Assembly (NCBI RefSeq): GCF_035594125.1
Contig: NC_087191.1
Span: forward strand, 2,094,501 to 2,158,500
Source of the DNA: Scylla paramamosain
Taxonomy: Eukaryota; Arthropoda; Malacostraca; Decapoda; Portunidae
Length of the DNA: 64,000 nt
Direction: 5' to 3'
This document shows positions 51,540 to 61,800 of this stretch, piece by piece. The stretch's first letter is position 1. Each line of letters begins with the position of its first letter. Position numbers and translations under genes: made by a program. A model generated the notes under the pieces. It was not told the origin of the DNA and searched no databases. It worked only from the letters and a program-made list of their open reading frames with translations.

Positions 51540-51570
51540 TAAAACGCATAGAAAACAAGTATTTTGAGTA
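51540..51570 (+). repeat. In-register junction from 1.1-kb HOR to pentamer
   Basis: An M10 (type D) begins gctccttacatacg..aaaacgcatagaaaac. It then takes the pentamer D ending (aacaagtattttgag), with loss of the middle. The next monomer is a pentamer E. D is correctly followed by E, so the switch keeps the monomer cycle, as homologous exchange would. Confidence 0.7.
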
Positions 51571-53905
51571 TTTTGTAAGATTGTTACGTAAAAAACGCCT
51601 TAATGAATCGGAAATACCCTATATGGTAAAAATTAAAAGACATTACAAGAAACGTGTATTATGAGTGTTTTTGATTTTCTTAGTATCAAAAGGGTAAAAC
51701 GCATGAAAAACACTCTATATGGAGAAACAGAACAATACTGCCAAGAAAAAAAAACGTGCATTTTGAGTGTTATGACATTGTTAGTTACCAAAAAGCCAAA
51801 ATTCATGCAAAGACCCATATATAGATATATGAAACGACTTTAAAAACGTATGAAAATACCATATATAGAGAAACAGAATACATTAACCAAAAACGTGTAT
51901 TTTGTGTGTTTTTTTTTTTAGCTTATTATGTACAAAATTGCCTGTCCTCAAACAAATCACCCTGCATATGGAAATAAAAATTACATTACGAGAAACGTTT
52001 GTTATGTGTTTTTTTTATTACTTTCTTAAGTACCAAATCAGTACTTTAATAGTGCTCTGAAGAAAAAGAACAAACTTACCAAAAACGGGTATTTTTTTAC
52101 ATTGATAATTACCAAAACGCCAACATGCATGTAAAGCAACCAATATGAAGAAACGAAACGAAATCACTAGAAACTTGTCTTTTGTTATTTTTTGAGCGTG
52201 TTAGGTACAAAATCAGTAAGAAGCAACGAAATCACCACATAGGGGAATACAAAACAACTTTACTAAAACGTGTCTTTAGAGTGTTTTTTTTAGGTTCTTA
52301 CGAACTAAAATGTCAAAATGCATGCAAACACCCTGTTAGGTACCAAAGTACCAAAAACAGCCTATATGAGGAAACGAAAGGACATGACAAAAAACGTGTA
52401 TTATGAGTTTTTTTTTTTTTTAGCTTCTCAGGTACCAAAACACAAAAATGGAGAAAGAAAAAACAGTACCAAAATCGTGTAATTTGAATTTTTTTTTTTC
52501 ACATTGTCAGGTAGCAAAACACCAAAATGCTTGCTCGCTATGCGAGAAAATTAACCAACAATGTAAGAAATGTGTTTTTATGTGTTTTTCAGCGTGTTAG
52601 GCACGAAAACGCTAAATAGCATGGAAAGCACCTTATATAGAAATGCAAAATAATAAGCATGTCTTTTAAGTGTTTTAAACTTTTTACGTTCCAAAACGCT
52701 AAAACACGTGCAACAAACACGAATAATCTTACCAAATAGAAAAAAACCTTACCAAAAACGTGTATTTTGAGTCTTTTTGAGTCTGTTATGTACATCATCT
52801 TAAAAATGCATGTAAAGCACCCTGTATGAGAAAACGATAGGACATTACCAGAAACGTGCATTATCAGAGTTTTGAGTCTCTTAGGTACCAAACACTAAAC
52901 CGCCTGAATGAAAATTAAATATATTCTATATCTCTTAATAGAGAAACAGAACATCACCAAAAACGTGGTTTTGAGTGTTTTTTTTTTTCCTTTTTATGTA
53001 CCAAAACGTCAAAATACATACGAAGCCTCCTATATGGGAAATGGAAAGACATTTGGAGAAACAAGTTTTATTTGTGTTTTTGAGCTTCCTAAGTAAACTT
53101 CTTAAGTATCAAAACGCTAAAAAGGATGAATAGCACCCTATATAGAGAAAAAGAACAACATTACCTAAAATCTTTTTTTTTGCGTTTTTAACATTATGTA
53201 GCAAAACATCATAATGCATGCAGATCCCTATATGAAGAAGCAGAACAATATTACAGGAAACGTGTCTTTTGAGTGTTTACTTGAGTGTTAGGAATCAAAA
53301 TGCTAAAAAGCATTAAGAGCACCCTATTTGGCAATATAAAAATAACATTACCAAGAAAGTATCTTTAGAATGTTTTTCACCTTCTTACATCCGAAATCGC
53401 TGAAAAGCATACAAAACAACCTTTACGGAGAAACAAATTAACATTACCAAAAACTTGTATTTTGATTGTTTTTATGCTTGTTAAGTATAAAAGTGTCAAA
53501 TTACACGCAAAGCATCCTACATGGAGAAAAGAAAGGACATTACGAGAAAAGTGTATTATGAGAGATTTTGAGGTTTTTAGGTACCCAGACTCAAAAACAC
53601 ATGATTAGAACTTTATATGGAAAAATAACTCTACCGAAAACTTTTACTTAAACTTTTTTTTCATATTGTTAAGTACCAAAAGACAAAATGCATTGGAAGC
53701 CCCTTTTATCGGGAAACGAAACGACATTATCATCAACGTGTCTTTTGAGTGTTTTTCAACGTGTTAGACACCAAAACGCTGAAAAGCATGGAAAGCGCTC
53801 CATAAAGGAATACAAAATAACATTACTAAAAACGTGTTTTAAAGGTTCTTATGTACAGAAACGCTAAAACTCAAGGAAAACACCCTTTATAGAGGAGCAA
53901 AATAA
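51557..53905 (+). repeat. Satellite block IV (left part): pentameric satellite
   Basis: The A-B-C-D-E cycle continues here. Examples are A near 51,670, B near 51,775, E near 51,930, A near 52,010, C near 52,195, D near 52,285, and a clean B-C-D-E-A run from 53,195 to 53,570. Small scars include a D monomer that restarts within itself near 52,335 (ttaggtaccaaagtacc) and a repeated ctaagtaaacttcttaag near 53,087-53,106. The block is broken by the LINE within a D monomer. Confidence 0.85.
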
Positions 53906-53972
53906 ATATTTCGTTGATAAATTACATTTAGGACAGTTAGGGAATATCCCTTAGAGAAGAATAAGATCGCAG

Positions 53973-54216
53973 AAGAATGATCCTAAATGGATGACTGAGG
54001 TTAAAACATTACATAGGGCGAAAGAAAAGTATATATGAGATTAAAGACAGGGGAAGTGGTTTTATGGCCATAATATAATGAATTAGAAAAGTCAGGAGTT
54101 TAACAAGGAAAGCTAAAAATAGTTATGAATTAAAGGTAGCCAGCCAAGCGAAGATGGACCCCAAGGGATTTTGTCAGGCATATAAGACGAAGAACAGAGA
54201 AACAATAGTTCCTTAA
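53973..54216 (+). pseudogene. LINE ORF2 remnant: linker upstream of reverse transcriptase
   Basis: Two short translatable pieces in different frames belong to the region before the RT. From 53,973 the reading is KNDPKWMTEVKTLHRAKEKY, then a stop. From 54,106 a shifted frame gives RKAKNSYELKVASQAKMDP and continues KGFCQAYKTKN to a stop at 54,214-54,216. The lysine-rich helix with a WMT start and a PK.F...K end is the usual linker between endonuclease and RT in CR1/Jockey-type ORF2 proteins. The frame change between the pieces shows decay. Confidence 0.8.
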
Positions 54217-54266
54217 AGACAGCAGAATGGGACCTGCTTAGTTGTTGAGAGGAGATTAGTAAAATT

Positions 54267-54482
54267 GTGAGCGAGTATTTTTTAACTGTCTCTGCCCAGG
54301 AAAACATGCAGGATTTGCCGAATAGTGACAAGATATCTAGAGTAGAAGAAAATGAGAAGCTGACAGATATCACCATAACTAAGGAGATAGTGGAACAGGA
54401 GATAGATAAGCTGAAAAGTTCAAGTCACCAGGACCAGATGAAATATATTCCAGAGTATTTAAGGAATGGAAAAAGGTTATAA
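54267..54482 (+). pseudogene. LINE ORF2 remnant: start of RT domain (fingers)
   Basis: A 71-codon open stretch includes SEYFLTVSAQEN near its start and ITKEIVEQEIDKLKSSS further on. The second is the helix that precedes the conserved SPGPD motif of non-LTR reverse transcriptases. Here that motif is lost: a frameshift at the aagttcaagtcaccaggacc stretch turns it into SSSHQDQM. The neighbouring frame still reads the pieces expected after it. This is part of the same element as the flanking remnants, and the methionine is not a real start. Confidence 0.8.
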
Positions 54483-54538
54483 GTAAATTGTTAGTTTCTG
54501 TCCTTAGGAAATCACTTTAGTCATGTGAGTTATCGGTA

Positions 54539-55276
54539 ATGTGGAGGCAGGCAAATATAGTACCTACCTTTAAGAAAGGAGAAAAAAAAATAACGTCTAA
54601 TTATAGACCTGTCAGCTTAACTTCTGTTGAATGTAAAATAATGGAGTCAATAATAGCGAAGAACATTTAAGAGCATTTAGACAAACATAACTTGATAAAT
54701 CAGTTACAGCATGGCTTCACGAAGGGGGAGTCTTACCTGACAAACTTGGTAAGTTTATACAGTAAGGTTTACCAGGCGGAAGATAATGGTGATAGTTATG
54801 GCATCCTCTATCAGGACTTTAGTAAAGCGTTTGACAAGATACCTCATCAGAGGCTACTGAGAAATGTTAGGGCGCACGAGATGAGGTGTTTAGATTGGAT
54901 AAGGTCATGGCTAAGCGGCAGGCGACAGAGTGTTGTAATAAACGGCTCTAAATCCGAGTGGGGTCAAGTAATTATTAGGGTGACAAAGGGATTATTAGTA
55001 TTAGGGCTGATGTTGTTTGTATTTTATGTCAATGACTTGGATAGTGGAATTAGTAGTGTTGTTAGTAAATTTGCGTATGACACGAGAATATGTAGATTAA
55101 TTAGGTCAGAATCGCATACCATCGCCTTGCAGGCAGATTTGGATAGGATGAACGAATGGACAGACAGATGGCAAATGCATTTTAATATCAACAAATGCAA
55201 AGCACTTAGCGTAAGTAGAAGAAACCCACACAGTAGTTACACAATGAACAACCAATTTCTGGTAGGTTCAGGGTAA
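54539..55276 (+). pseudogene. LINE reverse transcriptase core, catalytic Asp lost
   Basis: One frame runs through the RT palm, with an in-frame TAA at 54,668-54,670. Before the stop are WRQANIVPTFKKGEK and NYRPVSLTS, the family's early RT motifs. After it, counting from the Met at 54,692, come QHGF (6-9), motif A YQDFSKAFDKIPHQR (Asp42), WLSGRRQSVVINGS (73-86), and a damaged motif B region where PQGS is now TKGL (98-101). Then come FYVNDL (111-116) and motif C FAYD at 127-130 in place of FADD. The altered codon TAT is at 55,076-55,078. QADLDRMNEWTDRWQMHFN and KCK follow. The first catalytic Asp of motif C is therefore lost and the protein cannot be active. RT identity is confident; the clade is less so. 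Confidence 0.93.
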
Positions 55277-55725
55277 GAAAAAGATTTGAGATTTAAAGTT
55301 AGCTCTGAACTCCGTCTAAGAAAGCAATGCAAAGAGGCCAGAAACAAAGGAAATAGTGTATTATGATTCATTTTCAGGAATGCTAAAAGTAGAACACCCG
55401 AAGTAATATTAAAGTTACATTTGGCGCTAGTCAGACATCATCTAGACTACGCTGCCCAATTCTGGTCACCACATCACAGGAAGGATAAAGGTCTATTAGA
55501 ATCAGTACAAAGGAGAATGACTAAAAGGATACAGGGGATGAGGAGTATTCCTTACGAAGCGAGATTCAAGCTGTTAAATTTACATTATTTAGAGAGACAT
55601 AGGTTAAGAGTTGGAGCTGATAGAAGTCTTTAAGTAGTACATGGGTTATAACAAGGGGAACATAAAGAAAATTCTTAGAATATGTAACCATGATAGAACA
55701 AGAAAAACGGGTTCAAGCCTGAAAA
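55277..55725 (+). pseudogene. LINE ORF2 remnant: thumb and C-terminal region
   Basis: The region after the RT core is frame-broken near 55,262-55,366, where KQCKEARNK is readable. It then reads in the core's frame from 55,367 (FRNAKSRTPEVILKLHLALV) through HHLDYAAQFWSPHHRKD, LESVQRRMTKRIQG and IPYEARFKLLNL to ERHRLRV. At about 55,610 the frame shifts; LIEVFK, then a stop, then YMGYNKGNIKKILRI continue in the new frame to about 55,725. The DYA.QFWSP and LE.VQRR motifs are typical of the C-terminal part of CR1/L2/Jockey ORF2 proteins. No intact product is possible. Confidence 0.88.
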
Positions 55726-55957
55726 CATGATATTCAAAAAGGAGACAGGAAGGAATTGGTTCTCAAATAGAGTAGTACATGATTGGAACGGACGTATTAA
55801 TCAAGTTGTTAGTGCTGAGGCATTTGGAAACTGTAAGAAAAAATTACACATTTATGGATGGGGATGATAGGTGGAAATAGGTAGGCATATTTCATACAAG
55901 TACTGCCACGTGTAGGCCTGATGCCTTCTTGTAGATTTACTTATTTTTTATGTTCTT
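55726..55957 (+). mobile_element. LINE C-terminal tail and 3' untranslated end
   Basis: Decayed coding sequence ends around gatggggatgataggtgg, whose frame reads MDGDDRW, a typical end of this ORF type. About 85 bp of noncoding tail follow, containing aggcctgatgccttcttg and ending ttatgttctta against the satellite. The tail wording resembles decapod crustacean elements I remember; this was not checked. Confidence 0.65.
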
Positions 55958-56110
55958 ATTACCAAAAGCGTGTATTTTCAGTGTTTTTTCAGCTATTACG
56001 TGAAAAAAAATGCCAAAATGCATACAAAGCACCCCTATATGAGGAAAAAAAGTGACATTACGAGAAACGTGCATTATGAGAGTTTTTGAGATTCTTGGGT
56101 ACCAAAACGC
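55958..56110 (+). repeat. Satellite block IV (right part) and in-register switch to HOR
   Basis: Downstream of the LINE the interrupted D monomer ends (attaccaaaagcg). One E monomer follows (near 55,990), then an A monomer whose first half is pentamer-like (gattcttgggtacc) and whose second half is HOR M7-like (ctcatgaataacactcttaatgg). The switch lies inside one A-type monomer and preserves the A-B-C order. Confidence 0.75.
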
Positions 56111-58860
56111 TAAAACTCATGAATAACACTCTTAATGGAGAAACAGAACAACCTTACCAAATGCGTATATTTTGAGTGTTTTTCACATTCTTGGTTACCA
56201 AAACCCCAAATTTCATGCGAAAATAGCTTTATATGGGAAAAAAAAATGACATTACCATAAAAGTGTCTTTTGAGTGTTTTTGAGCGTGTTAGGCAATAAA
56301 GCACTAAAAAGAAGGGCAATCACATTATATGTAAATAAAACCAACTTTTACCAAGAACTTGCCTTTAATTGTTTTTGAGCTCCTTACATACCAAAACGCT
56401 AAAACGTATGTAAAACATCCTTTATGGAGAAACAGAAAAAACATTACCAAAAACATGTATTTTGAGTGTTTTTTTATCATGTTACCTATAAAAACGCTTA
56501 AATACATGCAAAGAACCCTATGTTTGGGAAACGAAACGACATTACGAGAAACGCGTATTATGAGTGTTTTTAAGTTCCTTAAGTGCCAAAAAGCTAAAAC
56601 CCACAAATAACACTCTTTATAAAGAAAGCAAAAAAAAAAAAAAAATGTAAAAAATACTATTTTTTTTTTATCTTCATAGGTACCGGGATGCCAAAATTCT
56701 GTTAAAATTCAGTGAAATTATGTTGAAAAAAGAACATTATCGAAAAAAGTTAATTTTAGCTTTTTTTTCGGACTGTTATATACCAAACCCTAAAGTGCAT
56801 GCAAAGCCATCTATATGAGGAAATTAAACAACTTTCCAAGAAAACTGTCTTTTGAGTGTTTTTCAGCATGTTAGGCACCAAAACGATAAATAATATGGAA
56901 GTCTCTCTATATGGGAATGTAAAAGAAAATTACTGAAAACGTGTCTTTTCAGTGTTTTACGTAGAAAAACGCTAAAACGGATGCAAACCAAACAATATCA
57001 AGAAATAGAAAAACATTACCAAAAAGGTATATTTTGAGTGTTTTTGAGCTTGTTACCTGCAAAAAACACGAAAATGGATGCTAAGCACTCTATATTGGTC
57101 AACAAAAGAATATTACGAGAAACGTGTATAATGAGTGTTTTATAGTTTCACAAAAAACCATAAAGCAAAAAACGCAAAAAACTCGTGTGTATGGAGAAGT
57201 TTCTTAGATACTAAAGTGCTGAAACTCATGAATACCACTCCTAATTCAGAAACAGAACAACCTTACTATATGCGTGTATTTTGAGTTTTTTTTTCACATC
57301 CTTAGTTACCAAAACCCAAAATTGCATGCGAAACTAACTTTATTTGGGAAAAAAATGACATTACCAGAAAAGTGTCTTTTGAGTGTTTTTGAGCGTGTTA
57401 GGCATTAAAGCACTAAAAAGCAGGGCAATCACATTACATGTGAATAAAACCAACTTTTACCAAGAACTTGACTTCAGTGTTTTTGATCTCCTTACATACC
57501 AAAACACTAAAACGCATGCAAAACACCCTTTATGGAGAAACAGAATAACATTACAAAAACATATATTTTGAGTGTTTTTGATCTTGTTATCTATAAAAAC
57601 GCTTAAATACCTGCAAAGAACCTTATGTTTGGGAAAGGAAAGGACATTACGAGAAACGTTTATTATAAGTGTTTTTAAGTTCCTTAAGTACCAAAAAGCT
57701 AAAACACACAAATAACACTCTTTATTTAGAAAAAAAAAATTAATAACTAAAAAATATAGATTTTTTTTTTTTTGTTATTCATCTTCATAGGTACTGAGAT
57801 GCCAAAATTCTGGCAAAATTCAGGGCAATTATGTGATAAAAGATAATTATCCAAAAAGTTAATTGTAGCTTTTTTTTTCGGACTGTTATGTACCAAACCC
57901 TAAAGTGCATCCAAAGCCACCTACATGGGAAAATTAAACGACTTTATTAGAAACCTGTCTTTTGAGTGTTTTTCAGCATGTTAAGCAACAAAACGATAAA
58001 TAATATGGAAATCAATCAATATGGGAATACAAAACAAAATTACTGAAAACGTGTCTTTTCAGTGTTTTCCGTAGAAAAACGCTAAAACGGATGCAAACCA
58101 ACCAATATGAAGAAATAGAATAACATTACCAAAAATATGTATTTTGAGTTTTTTTGATCATGTTATAAAAACGCTTAAATACATGCAAAAAACCCTATGT
58201 TTAGGAAAGGAAAGGACATTACGAGAAACGTGTATTATGAGTGTTTTTAAGTTCCTTAAGTACCAAAAAGTTAAAACCCAAAAATAACACTCTTTATAGA
58301 GAAAATATAAATAAATAAAAAATAGGATTTTTTTTTATTAATTTTTTGAGCTTGTTACCTACAAAAAATAACGCGAAAATGGATGGAAAGCACTCTATAT
58401 TGGGAAACAAAAGGACATTACGAGCAACGTGTATAATGAGTGTTTTATAGTTTCACAAGAACCACAAGGCAAAACACGCAAAAACTCGTGTGTATGGAGA
58501 AGTTTGTTAGATACCAAAATGCTGAAACTCATGAATAACACTCTTGATTGAGAAACAGAACAACCTTACCAAATGCGTGTATTTTGAGTGCTTTTCATAT
58601 TCTTAGTTACCAAAACCCCAAATTGCATGCGAAACTAGCTCTATGTGGGAAAAAAATGACATTACCAGAAAAGTGTCTTTTGAGTGTTTTTGATCGTGAT
58701 AGGTAATAAAGCACTAAAAAGCTGGGCAATCACATTACATGGGAATAAAATCAACTTTTACCGAGAACTTGCCTTTAAGTGTTTTAAAGCTCCTCACACA
58801 CCAAAACGCTAAAACGCATACAAAACGCCCTTTATTGAGAAACAGAAAAACATTACCAAA
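56111..58860 (+). repeat. Satellite block V: 1.1-kb HOR array
   Basis: About two and a half HOR units with M1 near 56,671 and 57,780. The first unit is complete and is described separately. In the second, M4 (about 58,135) joins M11 directly. M11-M12 follow, then M12 joins M5 near 58,337, so the order is M1-M4, M11-M12, M5-M10. The block ends in an M10 whose tail (cgtgtgctttgagtgttttccag) already belongs to the next array type. Confidence 0.9.
56671..57779 (+). repeat. Reference copy of the 1.1-kb HOR with its 12 monomers
   Basis: This well-preserved copy can serve as the reference unit. By eye the monomers start at M1 56,671; M2 56,774; M3 56,867; M4 56,955; M5 57,048; M6 57,145; M7 57,201; M8 57,295; M9 57,393; M10 57,487; M11 57,582; M12 57,679. 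M6 is only about 56 bp; the others are 88-103 bp and average about 96 bp. Selector words match the pentamer types of block II: M2=B, M3=C (ttaggcacc, gggaat), M4=D, M5=E, M7=A (catgaataacactc), M8=B (cacat..ttagttacc), M9=C (gcgtgttaggca), M10=D (gcaaaacaccctttatgg), M11=E, M12=A. M1 looks like an extra B-type monomer. Boundaries are good to a few bases. Confidence 0.85.
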
Positions 58861-61800
58861 AACGTGTGCTTTGAGTGTTTTCCAGCTTGTTATATTTAAA
58901 ATTTTCAAAATATATGTAAAGGACCCTATTTCGGGTTACGAAACGACATTCCCGGAAACATATTGTTTTATTACTTTTAAGCATAGTAGATATCTAACGC
59001 TAGAAAAAAAATATATGGAAAATACTCTATATAGGAAAATAAAACAACTTCATGAAAAAAAAATTTTGTGTGTTTTGAGCTTATTACGTACCGAAACTCT
59101 AAAATGCGTCGAAACCACCCATTATTAAAGAAACAGAAGAACGTTAGCAAAAAAGGTGTGTTTTGATTTTTTTCTTGAGCTTATTAGGTAATAAAACGCC
59201 AAAATTCATGCAAAATACCTTATATAGGGAAACGAAACGATATTAACAATATTCCCCATGTCAGGTACCAAAACGAGAAAATGCATACAAAGAACCCTAA
59301 ATGAAGAAACAGAACAACACTACCAATATCTTGTGTTATGAAAATTTTGGAGTTTGTTAGGTACTAAAACGAGAAAGTGCAAGGAAAGCACTCTATATGG
59401 GGAAAAAAAAAATTAAATTTTTTTTTTCTATTTCTTATGTACAAACACGTTAAAACACATACAAAATAACGTGTAATGGAGAAACAGGACAACATTGCCA
59501 AAAACGTGTATTTTGAGTGTTTTTGAGCTTCATAAGTACCAAAATGCCAAAATACATGCAAAGAACCCTCGTTGCAGTAACGGAACGATATTACCAGAAA
59601 ATTGTCATATGGGTTGTTTTTGGGGTATATTAAGCACCATATCGCTGAAAAAAAAACATTTTTTTTTTTTTAGTTTCTTGCGTACCAAAACACTCAAACG
59701 CGTGGAAAATAACTTTTTATGGAGAAACAACATTTGTATTGAATGTTTTTCAGCTTTTTTAGATCGCAAAACACCAAAATGCATGCATATTACCCGATAT
59801 TAGGAAACGAAACGATATTAACAGAGAAGTGCATTATGAGATTTTGTCCAAAACTCAAAAATATATGAATAACACTCTATATAAAGAAACAGAACAATGT
59901 TACGAAAAACGTGTATTACAAGTTTTTTTTTCGCAATGTTAGATAATAAAACTCCAAAATGCATACAAATCACCCTATCGAAGAAACAGAACATTACCAA
60001 ACACGTGTATTATGAGTGTTTTTCCCTGTGTTAGGTACTAAAACGCCAAAATGCATACAAAGTAGCCAATATGAAGAAACAGAACAAATTTATTAGAAAA
60101 AAAATATAATGAGTGTTTTTGTGCTTGTTAGGTACCAAAACGCTTAAGTGCATGCAAAGCACGCTGTATGGGAAAAATAAAGAACATTCTTTTGATTGTT
60201 TTTTTTTTTCTGCTTACGTACTAAAACGTTAAAATGCATGCAAAACGCCATTCATGGGAAAGTAGAACAACATTACGAACTTGTGTGTTTTAAGCGTTTT
60301 CCATCTTGTTAGGTACAAAGACGACAAAATGCATGCAAAATATCCTATTTAGGGTAATAAAACGATTTTACCAGAAACGTGTCATTTGGGTGTTTTTTTT
60401 TTACATCAAAACGCTGATAAGAATGGAAAACACTATACATGGGAAAATAAAACATTATCAAAAACGTATCTTTTGCGTGTTTTTGAGCTTATTACGTACC
60501 AAATCGCTAAAACGCTCCAAAACAATCTTTATGGAGGAACAGAACATTACCAAACACGGGTGTTTTGAGTGTTTTTAAGCTTGAAAGGTACCAAAACGCC
60601 AAAATGCATGCAAATTACCCGATATTTTGAAATAAAACGATATTAACAAAAAAGTATATTAAGAGTGTTTTTTTGAGCTTGTTATTTACCTAAACGATAA
60701 TGTGCATGCAAAGCACTCTATTTGAGAAAAGCAAACAACATTGCAAAAAAAAAACTTGTCTTTTAACAACGCGTGCAAAACACCTCTTATTGAGAAACCT
60801 AACAACATTACTGAAAACGTCTGTGTTTAATATTTTCCAGCTGGTTAGATACTAGAACGACATTAACAGAAAACGTGCCATTTGGATGTTTTTGAGCATA
60901 TTAAGCACCAAAACTCTAAAACACATGAAAAATACTTTACATGGGAAGACAAAGTAACATTATCATCGTGTGTATTTTGAGGGTTTATTTTCTTATGTAC
61001 CAAAACGCTAAAACGCGCGAATATTTGTATATATGGAGAAAGAAAATAACATTACCAAAAACCTACTGTGAGTGTTTTTCTTTGTGTTTAGGTACCAAAA
61101 CTCCAAAATGCATACAAAGCACTCATACAGATTGCTTTATATGCATTTTGATACTAAACGTGCGTTATGTTTTTTTTCTTTTCTTAGGCTCGTAACATAC
61201 CAAAAAGTTCAAACATGCAAAACGCTCTTTATGGAGAAACAAAGCAATGTTGCCAAAAACGTGTTTTGGGTTTTTTTTTTTTTTTCCAGCATGCTGGGTA
61301 CCAAAATAACAAAACACATGCAAAGCATCCTATTTGAGTTAACGAAACGGCATTCCCAGAGATGTGTTATTTCTGTGTTTTTTTTTTTAGCATATTAGCC
61401 ACAAAAAAAACTATAAAAACATTGAAAACACTCTATATGGGAAAATAAAACATTATCAAAAACACGTCTTTTGAGTGTTTTTGAGCTTCTTCCGTACCAA
61501 AAGTCTAAAACAGTGTAACACTGTTTATAGAGAAACAGAACAACATTACCAAAAAATGTGTTTCTTCATTGTTTTTGAGCTTGTAAGGTAACAAAACACC
61601 AAAGTCCATGATAATCACCCGATATGGGGAAACGAAACGATATTAACAGAAACGTGTGTTATAATTGTTTTTTAACTTCTTCTGTACCAAAACGCTAAAA
61701 ACATGTGAATATCACTATATTGAAAAACAGAACAGCATCATCAAAAACTTGTATTATGAGTGCTTTTCTCAATGTTAGGTACCAAAATGCTAAAATGCAT

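Larger units (their letters stand above)
35719..51555 (+). repeat. Satellite block III: 1.1-kb HOR array
   Basis: M1 starts lie near 36,705, 37,777, 38,825, 39,935, 41,038, 42,036, 43,091, 43,745, about 45,008 (M1 mostly deleted), 45,889, 46,981, 48,054, 49,081, 49,636 and 50,709. Several subfamilies alternate. Copies with cttcacagg and tttgggcaaaattc begin at 38,825, 39,935 and 46,981. Copies with the M3 deletion occur at 37,963, 41,219, 42,228 and 48,237. Others resemble block I copies. The shortened intervals (654 and 555 bp) are internal deletions. No gene or RNA is recognised. Confidence 0.95.
53906..55957 (+). mobile_element. 5'-truncated, inactive non-LTR retrotransposon (CR1/L2/Jockey-like)
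   Basis: An abrupt change from monomer sequence to less A/T-extreme, non-repetitive sequence occurs after agaggagcaaaataa. Satellite resumes at about 55,958 with attaccaaaagcgtg. The insert encodes, in order, remnants of the linker after the endonuclease, the reverse transcriptase fingers/palm, the thumb region and a C-terminal tail. No endonuclease domain is visible, so it is 5' truncated as LINEs often are. There is no poly-A tail. The 3' end is atgccttcttgtag..ttatgttctta, compatible with families that end in short repeats. No convincing target-site duplication is seen; the flanks together make up most of one D monomer. At least three frame changes and several stops make it non-functional. 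Clade assignment is from remembered family features, not a search. Confidence 0.9.

Noticed and set aside
1..53905. Dozens of 60-155-codon ORFs on both strands
   Set aside because: They are translations of satellite monomers. The 96-bp period is 32 codons, so frames stay open and give the same recurring peptide words (for example SVFELLTYQNAKT). None has a recognisable domain, and starts and stops move from copy to copy.
54113..54376. Minus-strand ORF of 87 codons across the LINE
   Set aside because: It is the antisense shadow of the LINE's decayed ORF2, which reads meaningfully only on the + strand.
53890..55970. Target-site duplication around the LINE
   Set aside because: The left flank (gagcaaaataa) and right flank (attaccaaaagcg) share only trivial A/T bases. 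No credible direct repeat is visible.
56671..57779. CENP-B-box-like motif in the monomer
   Set aside because: I looked for a 17-bp CENP-B-type box (TTCG..GGAA..CGGG pattern) and found none. The conserved core is a different A-rich sequence.
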